Shown piece after piece: positions 5,892-13,441 of a DNA stretch of 14,984 nt (within the stretch, counting starts at the first letter, position 1; every line of letters starts with the position of its first letter). Under the pieces are notes generated by a model. It was not told where the DNA came from, did not search any database, and saw only the letters and a list, made by a program, of their open reading frames with translations. This DNA is from Nanobdellota archaeon (lineage in GTDB: Archaea; Nanobdellota; Nanobdellia; Woesearchaeales; GW2011-AR15): the NCBI GenBank assembly GCA_013335235.1, contig JAAXVZ010000008.1:1-14984 (forward strand), in the 5' to 3' direction. The translations under genes were made by a program, and so were the position numbers.

Positions 5892-8800
5892 ACCATTTCC
5901 CAAGTGCTTCTTGTTTTTCTTTCTCTTTTCCAAGTATGGAAAGAACTTGTTTTTCAAGGAAAAGGAGTGTCTGCTGAAGATATGTAGATACCTTGTATTT
6001 ACGTGCTAGGTCCAGTGTAGGCTCCAGGTATTTCACTATGCTTCCTTCAGATATTGTGAACAATATCTTGCCTCCACACGCGGTACATTTGCCTGCAAGA
6101 GGCGGTCTTCTGAATTTTGTATTGCATGACCCACATCTAAACTGCTGCGTCGAGAATTTCCTTAGGTTGCCTTTTATATCCTTTATGAAATGTTTTTCTA
6201 TGACTAGCTGCGCAACATCTCCAGAGTCTACTGCACAAATCTTCTCAGCCAGCATCATCTGGCCTTTTAGCTTGTCCTGCATCGTCGGGAGGATCTTATA
6301 TGCAGAGCATAATACTCCTGAATTGATGCTGGTTGTCTCATGAGTATATCCCATGCCTTCATATTGTTTTGGCGTGTTCAGCACATGATCTATCTGCAAT
6401 ATCTTAACCTCTCCTGCGCCTTTGTACTCCTGGGCGGCTTCATATAATTCCAATGGATAGTCCCAACCGATGTCCAGGCCGTGAACTTCATCATCCACTT
6501 CTCCTGGTACAAGCAGGGATGTCAATACTAACGGTGCGTCCATTGTCCTAGAGCCTCTCTTGTCGGGCAGGAAGGATCTTGAAAAGTTAAGGAAGGCGTC
6601 AAGCAGCAAGATGGCGCAGGCCTCGTCTCCGTCACAGTTCCTTCTCATTGCCGCGTGGAACATCGGATGGGTAAACATACCCTGTGTCTTTGAAAAACCA
6701 ATAAGCCTACCAACTATACCGGCAGATGTATGTGGTGCAAGCCCTATTATCAAATGACCTACGAGGTCTTTTTTTGATTTCAGGTTGTAATATCTTGGAA
6801 GCTTATATAGCTGCTCTAGCTCATCATCAATAAAATTTGCCACCTTGAATAGTGTGTCATCCGCGGTCTCGTCCGCAGAAGCAGTCACTCCTGGCAAGAT
6901 GCAATCCTGTGGCTTTAGCTCAAGCACTTGGTCTTGATCAACCAAGGCATTGCCGTGTATGTCAAGCAGGTAGCCGAGTTCCTTTAGTTTGGGAAGCGTG
7001 GTTCCTATCTCTGATGGCTTAAAATGTGTTATCGGCGTCTCGATCATATCATATCTTGTTGTTCCGTCTTTATTCACATAGATGTTATTTCTTGCCCGCA
7101 GGATGCCTTTAAACAGGTGTTCGGGTGTGTGGTCTTTATTGCTGGTGCCTCTTACTCCCTTCACTAGCTCTGGGATGCTGCCTGTTGTGAATGTCTTGAA
7201 CGCCTTTGCTATGTCTACTTCTTTTCTCCTGAAATTCCTTGACTCGTGGACGCATTTCTTTTCAGTCATACCGCATTTATCGCATGAGAACATTCTGACA
7301 GTACGGGTCTTACAATCCTCACACGAGGGAAAAGAGGTCTCTTTTTTGCATGCCATGCAGAAATATACAGGGAACTCTGCTGTTATCTTCCCTGCCTCTA
7401 TTGCTGCCTGGAAGCTCCTGAGCCTACCTCCTTCTGAGCCGACAGGAAAGAGCATGTGCGGGCTCCCCAGTAGTTTCCTCATTTTCGCCTTTTCTGGCCT
7501 GCCCATCCTTGCGCCGATGAATGTCCCTGCTTTGTCTCTTAATATTATTCCTAAGAGCATAGAGACTGCCGCAAGGGCAGTATCTTGCGTTATTTCTTTC
7601 CTGTTGATAATCAGCTCTTCAATTATGGCCGCATGCTCTTTCTCAATCACTACAAATTCTTTGTTTACCAAGAGGTGGTCTATCCCTGTCCTTTCCAGGA
7701 GGTCTTTTTCTGGTGAGTTTGCTATGACTACTTTCTCTTCGCTTATCACACCTGTGCAAAGCCAGTCATATAGCCTGCGGAATTCGTCTATTGTCAATGC
7801 GGTCCAGAAATAGGTATATGTTGGGTGAAGGGGCACACCAAGCTCTTTAGATATAGATAACGCTTCTTTTGCGGTTAGGTCTGTCGGAATCTTCTCTTTT
7901 AGCAGCCTATCCAAGAGAAGCTGGTTTGAGAAGACATAATCTTTCCTCTCTTCCATCTTCTTGCGGACTTCCTTTATCCACCATTCTGCACAATAGCCAG
8001 AAGGCACAAGTTTGTGATTATTCTCTGAAAAATCACCATAGCTAAATAATATGTCTCCTAAGAAAATTATCCGTTCTATGTCGTCTTGTTTTGGTTTTGC
8101 GTCTTCTGTCTTGAGCTGCCTGACGCTTCCGTCCCTGAATTTCACAATCGGCCCATCTATGACGTCACAGACCACAATCGCGGCCGCTTTTCCAGGTCTC
8201 TCAACCTTCAACTGCGTACCTGTAGCTACAAAATCCGCCAGGACATTCATTGTCTGAGGATGTATAGCTGCCGCTGCAAGACCAGTTGTCCTTGTCCTAC
8301 CATATCTGAGCCTAAAACCACCATATCTCATAGGATATGAGAAAACGGGACGGCCCGCGACAAGATCTTTGATGAAAGTATAGTTTGGAGAAATCTTGGT
8401 TGTCGTGTCTTTCTTTACCTCTCCTTTTGCTTTGACTCTCTTCTGTATCTCAAGGAACTCTGCCAAAAAACCCCAATCCAGCCCGAATTCCTTTCCCCAT
8501 TTTTTTATCTGCTTGTAGACTTTGGGTGCTTTCTGCGCTAGTCCTTCTGCTAATACTAAGCAGATCCCGCCCCTTATCCTGTTTGTCTCTACCCTATCCA
8601 AATCTTTGTAGTTAGAGACCTCTATCTCCTCTGTTGGGTCTCCATTAACTTCAATCGGCAGGTTTTTTACAAGGAAGGTAATCTCTTCTTCACTTGGGTA
8701 ATACTGGAGGTTTGCAGACCTCTCGTGATAATCCCTTATCTCTATCGCATAGCGCTTTATCTCTTTCTCTGTCGGATCGTATCTTGCGTACCCCGCCTTC

Positions 8801-9321
8801 ATCCGGACATAATCTGCTATTATCAATGAGACAGCTTCTGCAGTCCCTCCTGCCGCCCTTATTGGCCCTGCAAAAAACGCGGAGACATACTCCTTCCCGT
8901 CTCTTGTCTTCTTGAGTTTCAATTCTATGAATCCTTCAAGAGGTGCTGAGATTACTCCAAGAGTTATATATGCCAAACCAACCCTTACGCCTGTCTCCAG
9001 GGCCTTTTCCTTGCTCTCAAACTTTATGAACTTCTCTGCAGATACTTCCTCTGCTATCCTGAGAGCGACCCTCCAGTCTAGGGATCCGAACTCCTTTTCG
9101 AGCTCAAGTATCCTTTCTGCGACCCCACTGTGCAATATCTCAGGGATAATGGCGCTGACAAGACCTTCTACTCTCTGTGCCACCCCTTTTGCTAGCGGGA
9201 TGTCTACTTTTGTCTCTGGATCCAGCCCTTTTTTCCTAGCTTCTGTGGCAAGGGACATGAGTCTGCCTACCTCAGACTCCATCTTGTCAAAATACACCTT
9301 CATCTCAGGACTGGCTTCCAT
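5881..9321 (-). CDS. polC: DNA polymerase D large subunit DP2 (polymerase catalytic subunit)
   Basis: This is the catalytic subunit of the archaeal replicative polymerase PolD. From ATG 9321 it has 1146 aa, the normal intein-free length. The start MEASPEMKVYF matches the family's usual opening better than the TTG at 9333. The internal ATG at 9303 would cut this off. Visible landmarks are the N-terminal region (AGGTAEAVS ... RMKAGYARYDPTEKE), the conserved GGFRLRYGRTRTTGLAA stretch, a central Cys-rich zinc region from about residue 655 (CMACKK ... CEDC ... CDKCG), and the catalytic RRNCDGDE (N895, D897, D899) of the double-psi beta-barrel core. A second zinc motif follows at about 1060-1085 (CGSC ... 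CTACG). At the extreme C-terminus QEALGKWF (residues 1137-1144) fits a PCNA-binding PIP box. The gene overlaps the end of DP1 by 17 bp and is the last gene of the orc1-DP1-DP2 operon. Confidence 0.97.
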   Translation of the reverse strand: MEASPEMKVYFDKMESEVGRLMSLATEARKKGLDPETKVDIPLAKGVAQRVEGLVSAIIPEILHSGVAERILELEKEFGSLDWRVALRIAEEVSAEKFIKFESKEKALETGVRVGLAYITLGVISAPLEGFIELKLKKTRDGKEYVSAFFAGPIRAAGGTAEAVSLIIADYVRMKAGYARYDPTEKEIKRYAIEIRDYHERSANLQYYPSEEEITFLVKNLPIEVNGDPTEEIEVSNYKDLDRVETNRIRGGICLVLAEGLAQKAPKVYKQIKKWGKEFGLDWGFLAEFLEIQKRVKAKGEVKKDTTTKISPNYTFIKDLVAGRPVFSYPMRYGGFRLRYGRTRTTGLAAAAIHPQTMNVLADFVATGTQLKVERPGKAAAIVVCDVIDGPIVKFRDGSVRQLKTEDAKPKQDDIERIIFLGDILFSYGDFSENNHKLVPSGYCAEWWIKEVRKKMEERKDYVFSNQLLLDRLLKEKIPTDLTAKEALSISKELGVPLHPTYTYFWTALTIDEFRRLYDWLCTGVISEEKVVIANSPEKDLLERTGIDHLLVNKEFVVIEKEHAAIIEELIINRKEITQDTALAAVSMLLGIILRDKAGTFIGARMGRPEKAKMRKLLGSPHMLFPVGSEGGRLRSFQAAIEAGKITAEFPVYFCMACKKETSFPSCEDCKTRTVRMFSCDKCGMTEKKCVHESRNFRRKEVDIAKAFKTFTTGSIPELVKGVRGTSNKDHTPEHLFKGILRARNNIYVNKDGTTRYDMIETPITHFKPSEIGTTLPKLKELGYLLDIHGNALVDQDQVLELKPQDCILPGVTASADETADDTLFKVANFIDDELEQLYKLPRYYNLKSKKDLVGHLIIGLAPHTSAGIVGRLIGFSKTQGMFTHPMFHAAMRRNCDGDEACAILLLDAFLNFSRSFLPDKRGSRTMDAPLVLTSLLVPGEVDDEVHGLDIGWDYPLELYEAAQEYKGAGEVKILQIDHVLNTPKQYEGMGYTHETTSINSGVLCSAYKILPTMQDKLKGQMMLAEKICAVDSGDVAQLVIEKHFIKDIKGNLRKFSTQQFRCGSCNTKFRRPPLAGKCTACGGKILFTISEGSIVKYLEPTLDLARKYKVSTYLQQTLLFLEKQVLSILGKEKEKQEALGKWFTQ

Positions 9322-10795
9322 CTTCGTGCTCAAAATTTAATATCTTAGACTCTCGCGTATGCAAGTTGACATAAATTGCCCTGCATGGCTGAGGGACAAG
9401 GCCTCTTTTCTCTTGATACTCTGTCTGGGCAATCCAGCAAGAGCAATTCAGCATAGTGATATTCCTATAGCTCTTGATTGCTGCCCTATGGATATGGCCG
9501 GTCACAAAAAAATCAGGAACAGTGCGTATTACTAAGGGGTCTTTCTCATATCCTAATTGGTACTGGGTAGATCCGTGTGTTGGTGCAAGGTGCCTTGCTT
9601 TCATGAGGTAGGTCATTATGTTATCTGTGTTCTCCAGTCCTCCTTTTGCGCGGATTGATTCAATCGCATCTGCATAAAAAGGAAAGGAGAATCCATGATA
9701 GAGGAGCATGTCAAACCCAGGAAAACTTCCTACCTGACCTATCTTAATTATAGAGGGGCTGGAAACCATGAATGTGTTCTTCCGCACAGATAACTGCGGA
9801 AGCACTTCTGCCGGGACGACCGGCTGCGGTTCTGCAACCCTCAGGCTGTCATGATTTCCAGGGCAGATTATAATATTTAGGTCTGGAGAAAGCTCTTGCA
9901 GGTATTTCTCGAAAACCGCGTACTGCTCATATATATCTTTTATATTGAGATCTTTATCCTGCTCTGGGTATATTCCTATGCCATCTACTATGTCCCCTAT
10001 CACGAAAAGGTATTTTACTTTCTTTACCATCTCCTTGTGCTTCTGGTTCCCCAAATTTCCTTTCAGCCATTCAATAAACCTCTCAAAATTCTTCTGCATG
10101 AAGTCTTTTGACCCAATATGTATGTCGCTGATGAAAAGCGCTGCCTCATCTATTGGTGATTTTTTCAGCTCTTTTGTCAAAGGGACATCTGGCAGTATGA
10201 GATTCTTGACAAACACAATCCCGTTGCCTTTTGTCCCCTGCACGCCAACCACAAGGTCATTGGACATCTCTTTTGCCAGATCAAACAGGTTTTTGTCGTT
10301 CTTCGTGACTACTGCTTTTATTATGCCTGTCGGGTCCTCAAAAGTCAGCATGATGTTGCCATTTTTTGTTATCCCTATATCTAAAATCATACCTATGAAT
10401 GCTGTCTCTTCATCTGGCTCTAACTCACCTGCTTTCTTTATCGAGCTCGCATGAGAAAGCTCCTGCCTCTGGCGTAATATGTTCTGCAATAATGTATATC
10501 TGCCGTTATACAGGCTCACAAAATCCTTTATACTGATCTTAACATTGGTTTCTTCATATGTCTCGAGAAGCTGCACGTTTCCGTTATCATGATGTGGCTT
10601 GATCTCTGTCTTTTGGGATTTGACTTTTGCCTTTTCATACTCAAGCCAGTCTTCAGTTTTCCCTGCCGTGAGAAGTACATAGCTTTCCTTATCCAACACT
10701 ATAGGACCTGAAGAAACCGGACCAATCTCTCTGACATCTACCTCTGGACTTATAAGTATCCCAGATTCGAGGAAGCGCTCTATTACCTTATCCAT
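9305..10795 (-). CDS. polB: DNA polymerase D small subunit DP1 (3'-5' proofreading exonuclease)
   Basis: This is the small subunit of PolD, an Mre11-like calcineurin-type phosphoesterase that proofreads. It has 496 aa. The N-terminal 100 or so residues are helical, with a variable linker (VKSQKTEIKPHHD). An OB-fold lies at about 130-210 (GMILDIGITKNGNIMLTFED). The catalytic domain keeps all metal-binding motifs: D224-I-H226, G-D268-IVD271, G-N314-H315-D316, a YHGF motif and G-H434-I-H436. The C-terminus (CSCWIAQTEYQEKRGLVPQPCRA) is the usual DP2-contact region. The active site therefore looks functional, unlike the inactive eukaryotic B-subunits. The ATG at 10793-10795 lies one base after the orc1 stop, and the 3' end overlaps DP2. 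The three genes are clearly one operon. Confidence 0.96.
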   Translation of the reverse strand: MDKVIERFLESGILISPEVDVREIGPVSSGPIVLDKESYVLLTAGKTEDWLEYEKAKVKSQKTEIKPHHDNGNVQLLETYEETNVKISIKDFVSLYNGRYTLLQNILRQRQELSHASSIKKAGELEPDEETAFIGMILDIGITKNGNIMLTFEDPTGIIKAVVTKNDKNLFDLAKEMSNDLVVGVQGTKGNGIVFVKNLILPDVPLTKELKKSPIDEAALFISDIHIGSKDFMQKNFERFIEWLKGNLGNQKHKEMVKKVKYLFVIGDIVDGIGIYPEQDKDLNIKDIYEQYAVFEKYLQELSPDLNIIICPGNHDSLRVAEPQPVVPAEVLPQLSVRKNTFMVSSPSIIKIGQVGSFPGFDMLLYHGFSFPFYADAIESIRAKGGLENTDNIMTYLMKARHLAPTHGSTQYQLGYEKDPLVIRTVPDFFVTGHIHRAAIKSYRNITMLNCSCWIAQTEYQEKRGLVPQPCRAIYVNLHTRESKILNFEHEDGSQS

Positions 10796-10796
10796 A

Positions 10797-12002
10797 TTAA
10801 ATCCCTAATTCTTCAGAAAGTATCACTTTTATCTTCTGCTTGACTGTGTCATTCATGCTTGGCTTTATCTCTCTTGTTCTGCCATATCTTCCTTTAGATA
10901 TAATTGTAGCTGTAATTATCCCAAGCATGTCCAATTCCCCTATTATGTCTGAGATCCTCCTCTGTGTGAGCGGCCTGAGGTCTGTTTTCTGGCATAGCTG
11001 CTTATATACCTCATAAACATCGCCGGTGTATATTGCCTTGTTTTCCTTCTCCAGGATAAGTATTATGCTATACAGAGCAACCTGCGATTGCCTTGGCTGC
11101 GTTTTTACAATCTCAAGGACCCTTTCTTTTTCTATTTTTTCCTCTGCCTCATCTAGATGGTCTATACGTACCTTGGAAAGACTTTTTCTCTCTGCAAGTT
11201 CACCTGCGACACGAAGTAGTTCAAGGGCACGCCTTGCATCTCCGTGCTCTCTTGCAGCATATGCTGCACATTTTTCTATAACACCATGCTCGACAGCCCC
11301 TTCCTTGAACGCCATCTCTGCCCGTTTTTTGAGAATGTCCTGGATCTGGATTGCATTATATGGTGGAAAAACCACTTCCTCTTCGCTCAGAGAAGATTTT
11401 ACGCGCGGGTCTATATTCTCTGTAAACATGAGGTTGTTGCTTATTCCTACAAGGGATATCTGGAGGGATTCTGTATTCATTCTTGTCAAGTTATATATTA
11501 TCTCATCTCCTGCTTTAGAAATTAGCTGGTCTATCTCATCTAATACAATCACCATCGTCCTCTCAACACCCTTATCTACAATCTTATAGAATATATTATA
11601 TATTTCATCTGTCGGAAGCCCTGTTGCTGGAACCGTGTGACCAAGTTCTGATATGAGCTGTGCAACTAACCTATATTCTGTATCTGCAATCCTCTTCATC
11701 TTACAGTTAAGATAAATTATCTTAAGAGGGATCTTCCTTTCCTCTGCTACCTGTACCATATAAGAAGATACGTGTTTTATGCAAAGCGTCTTTCCTGTCC
11801 CAGTCTTCCCATATATAAAAAGATTAGATGGTTTCTCATTCCTGAGTGCCGGAGCAAGTATGCTAGCTATTTGTTTGATCTGTTCATCCCTGTGGATGAC
11901 TTGTTCCGGCGTATATGTAGACTGTAGAGCCTTCTTATTCTTGAATATCAAATCTTCGTCAAGGTATTTCTCAAAGAAACCAGGCAATCCTTTCTGAGGC
12001 AT
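10797..12002 (-). CDS. Orc1/Cdc6 replication initiator
   Basis: This is the archaeal initiator that binds ORB elements at oriC and loads MCM. It has 401 aa. The AAA+ domain has Walker A GKTGTGKT (65-72), Walker B VIVLDEID (151-158), sensor 1 at ISNN (187-190), the initiator-specific insert around 191-215, and sensor 2 GDARRA (254-259, Arg257 or Arg258). A winged-helix domain at about 300-395 (QVALYSIILILEK ... LTQRRISDIIGELDMLGII) includes the recognition helix. The N-terminus MPQKGLPGFFEKYLDEDLIF is typical. The gene opens the replication operon, and its promoter abuts the candidate origin at 12063-12206. That fits the common archaeal arrangement of an initiator gene next to its origin, and allows autoregulation by Orc1 binding. 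Confidence 0.97.
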   Translation of the reverse strand: MPQKGLPGFFEKYLDEDLIFKNKKALQSTYTPEQVIHRDEQIKQIASILAPALRNEKPSNLFIYGKTGTGKTLCIKHVSSYMVQVAEERKIPLKIIYLNCKMKRIADTEYRLVAQLISELGHTVPATGLPTDEIYNIFYKIVDKGVERTMVIVLDEIDQLISKAGDEIIYNLTRMNTESLQISLVGISNNLMFTENIDPRVKSSLSEEEVVFPPYNAIQIQDILKKRAEMAFKEGAVEHGVIEKCAAYAAREHGDARRALELLRVAGELAERKSLSKVRIDHLDEAEEKIEKERVLEIVKTQPRQSQVALYSIILILEKENKAIYTGDVYEVYKQLCQKTDLRPLTQRRISDIIGELDMLGIITATIISKGRYGRTREIKPSMNDTVKQKIKVILSEELGI

Positions 12003-12023
12003 GCCTCTTTAGATGAAATATTG

Positions 12024-12033
12024 TTTTATAAAG
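12024..12033 (-). promoter_or_regulatory. TATA box, leaderless start for the orc1-DP1-DP2 operon
   Basis: On the minus strand, CTTTATAAAA is centred 26-27 bp upstream of the orc1 ATG at 12002, so transcription would begin at the start codon. A second AT-rich candidate (GAATATAAATC, 12035-12045) lies a little further upstream and would give a leader of about 10 nt. The first ORB-like element (12063-12085) sits about 30 bp upstream of this promoter. Confidence 0.6.
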
Positions 12034-12062
12034 ATTTATATTCTCTATAATTAGGCCCTCTC

Positions 12063-12085
12063 ACCCCTGTGTTTACTATGGAAAC
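12063..12085 (-). repeat. ORB-like element 1
   Basis: Read on the minus strand it starts GTTTCCATAGTAAAC, an imperfect dyad, followed by ACAGGGGT with a G4 string. It resembles the archaeal origin recognition box: a TTCCA-type half, a GGAAAC-type half and a downstream G-run. It is identical to element 2 at 16 of 23 positions without gaps. Confidence 0.65.
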
Positions 12086-12183
12086 AGGTATAATAAATAA
12101 ATAATTTCATAATATAAATTTACAATATAGAAAATACATGATTGTTTTGTTTTCTATCCTAACGTACCAAAATAATAATAACA

Positions 12184-12206
12184 GTTTGCACAGGAACAAG
12201 GGGGGT
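12184..12206 (+). repeat. ORB-like element 2
   Basis: On the plus strand it reads GTTTGCACAGGAAC followed by AAGGGGGGT, with a G6 string. It is the inverted partner of the element at 12063-12085 across the AT-rich centre. A further small dyad, AGTG-ACAC-CACT, follows at 12215-12226 and may extend the protein-binding region. Confidence 0.65.
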
Positions 12207-12250
12207 CTGTGAGAAGTGACACCACTAGTTAATAACAAAAAAACCCAAGA

Positions 12251-12260
12251 TTTAAATATA
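12251..12260 (+). promoter_or_regulatory. TATA box of the TrmB-family regulator gene
   Basis: TTTAAATATA predicts transcription starting at about 12281-12282, which falls in the middle of the inverted repeat 12273-12290. The leader would be about 33 nt and contains AGGTTGA (12303-12309) as a weak ribosome binding site before the ATG at 12315. Confidence 0.6.
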
Positions 12261-12272
12261 AGCGTTCTGTTC

Positions 12273-12290
12273 AATATCAAAGTTGATATT
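12273..12290. promoter_or_regulatory. Probable operator: perfect 8-bp inverted repeat
   Basis: AATATCAA-AG-TTGATATT is a perfect 8+8 dyad with a 2-bp spacer, located 13 bp after the TATA box and centred on the predicted transcription start. A dimeric winged-helix protein bound here would block RNA polymerase. The gene just downstream encodes such a protein, so negative autoregulation is the simplest reading. Confidence 0.6.
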
Positions 12291-12314
12291 AATTAAACCA
12301 AAAGGTTGAAAAAA

Positions 12315-13082
12315 ATGATAGTTGAAAAAAAATTTTTGGCAAAGCTAAAAGACTTCGGTCTTAACTCGTATGAGAGCAAAGTATGGGCAGCACTGTTATC
12401 AAGAGGGGTTTCCACAGCTGGAGAGCTCTCTGATATAGCAAACGTACCTAGATCAAGGTCTTACGATGTATTAGAGAGCCTTGAGAAAAAAGGGTTTGTT
12501 GTCATGAAGATTGGAAAACCAATCAAGTACATAGCTGTTCCTCCAACAGAAGTCATCGAAAGGGTGAAGAAGAGGATACAGAAAGACGCAGTTGAAGAAG
12601 AAAAAATACTTGAAGAATTGAAGGACAGCGAGATATTGAACGAGCTGACTGCGCTTCATTCACAAGGTATAGAGACACAGGACCCATCTGAGCTCACAGG
12701 AAGCATAAGGGGCAGGGACAATATAACAGACCACCTAGAGTATCAGATAAAGCAGGCAAAGGAGTCTGTTGTCCTTGTAACAACAGAGCAGGGTCTAGGC
12801 AGGAAGACAGAATCCTTGCTAAAGCAGATCAAGAAAGCAAAAGAAAGGGGCGTCAAAGTCACAATTGCAGCACCATTATCTGATAAGACAAGGAAGTCAG
12901 AAGATACTTTTTCAGGTATTGCAACAATGAAGGATACAAAGAAGAATGCAAGATACTGCATAGTAGATGGAACGCATGTTACAATGATGCTTACCAACGA
13001 CGCAGATGTGCACCCAAGCTATGATTTGGCAGTATGGATGCAGTCACCTTATCTTGCAAAGAACCTATTGTCTTCTTTTTAG
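12315..13082 (+). CDS. TrmB-family transcriptional regulator
   Basis: This is a DNA-binding regulator of 255 aa from ATG 12315. An N-terminal winged-helix domain (residues about 5-75: LKDFGLNSYESKVWAALLSR ... ANVPRSRSYDVLESLEKKGF) is followed by a coiled-coil, Lys/Glu-rich linker (about 80-115). The C-terminal domain (about 120-255) has the PLD-like fold seen in this family (IKQAKESVVLVTTEQ, CIVDGTHVTMM, SYDLAVWMQSPYLAKNLL). TrmB proteins usually sense sugars or other small ligands. I see nothing that fixes the ligand, and the genes next to it are replicative, not sugar transport. The TTG at 12306 is an alternative start, but ATG 12315 sits well after AGGTTGA. It is divergent from orc1 across the candidate origin and carries a dyad at its own promoter. 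Confidence 0.9.
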   Translation: MIVEKKFLAKLKDFGLNSYESKVWAALLSRGVSTAGELSDIANVPRSRSYDVLESLEKKGFVVMKIGKPIKYIAVPPTEVIERVKKRIQKDAVEEEKILEELKDSEILNELTALHSQGIETQDPSELTGSIRGRDNITDHLEYQIKQAKESVVLVTTEQGLGRKTESLLKQIKKAKERGVKVTIAAPLSDKTRKSEDTFSGIATMKDTKKNARYCIVDGTHVTMMLTNDADVHPSYDLAVWMQSPYLAKNLLSSF

Positions 13083-13130
13083 TGTTCTTTTTTTAATTAT
13101 GCTTTGCCTATTTTTCTCTTTGAACCGCTT
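13083..13130 (+). terminator. T-rich terminator region after the TrmB gene
   Basis: The first T-run (TTCTTTTTTTAATT) begins within a few bases of the stop, and a second (TATTTTTCTCTTTG) follows. There is no strong hairpin; this is consistent with intrinsic archaeal termination. Confidence 0.45.
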
Positions 13131-13156
13131 TCTTCGTTAAAACCACGTTTTAAATC

Positions 13157-13176
13157 AAAAGGTTTAAATACCTTTT
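13157..13176 (+). promoter_or_regulatory. Promoter with TATA box inside a 7-bp inverted repeat
   Basis: The TATA-like TTTAAATA (13163-13170) is framed by AAAAGGT (13157-13163) and ACCTTTT (13170-13176), a dyad centred on the box. Transcription would start near 13192, leaving a short leader with a good ribosome binding site, GAGGTG at 13200-13205, 5 nt before the ATG at 13211. Symmetry at the TATA box could be an operator or a coincidence of BRE-like bases. Confidence 0.5.
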
Positions 13177-13210
13177 TTGTTAATTCCTTACTAGATAAAG
13201 AGGTGCACAC

Positions 13211-13441
13211 ATGGCATTTACCGCAGGAGAACAAATAATTATGGCGATTTTCGCAGGTACACTCGCCGCAATAGTCTATAGTCTACGTGTATTGATCCTT
13301 GTAGAAAGAAGGATTGCAAGGCTTGATGAGAACATTGAGAAATTAGTCAATTCTGTCCTGGACGAAGAGATAAAGATAGAAGAAGAAGAGAAGAAAATAG
13401 AGAAAAAACAGGAAGAGATACTAACTAAAAGGAAAAAATAA
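13211..13441 (+). CDS. Small single-pass membrane protein with coiled-coil tail
   Basis: Unrecognised 76-aa protein. Residues about 7-30 (EQIIMAIFAGTLAAIVYSLR) form a single membrane helix. The rest is a highly charged heptad-like stretch (ERRIARLDENIEKL ... EEEEKKIEKKQEEILTKRKK), probably a coiled coil on the cytoplasmic side by the positive-inside rule. It has a clear promoter and a strong ribosome binding site. Its TAA overlaps the ATG of the next gene (TAATG), so the two products are made together. A role as membrane anchor or scaffold for the eIF2B-like partner is possible but speculative. Confidence 0.72.
   Translation: MAFTAGEQIIMAIFAGTLAAIVYSLRVLILVERRIARLDENIEKLVNSVLDEEIKIEEEEKKIEKKQEEILTKRKK

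Larger units (their letters stand above)
12063..12206. other. Candidate replication origin (oriC)
   Basis: This is the core of the 312-bp gap between the divergent orc1 and TrmB genes. Two ORB-like 23-mers in inverted orientation, 12063-12085 (minus) and 12184-12206 (plus), flank 98 bp made almost wholly of A and T (TAATAAATAAATAATTTCAT, AATAATAATAAC and similar), a natural unwinding element. Both G-strings point away from the AT-rich centre. An Orc1/Cdc6 gene and both PolD genes lie immediately alongside, as at known archaeal origins such as those of Thermococcales. No ORF of useful size lies inside. Function is inferred from arrangement and sequence, not measured. Confidence 0.72.

Noticed and set aside
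7082..7813. 243-codon open frame on the plus strand inside DP2
   Set aside because: It is antisense to conserved DP2 coding sequence including the zinc region; no promoter, ribosome binding site or domain.
5881..9321. Intein in DP2 (common in archaeal DP2 genes)
   Set aside because: The protein has normal length and the catalytic RRNCDGDE region is uninterrupted.
9322..9333. TTG start for DP2
   Set aside because: ATG at 9321 gives MEASPEMKVYF, which matches the usual DP2 opening; no ribosome binding site favours TTG.
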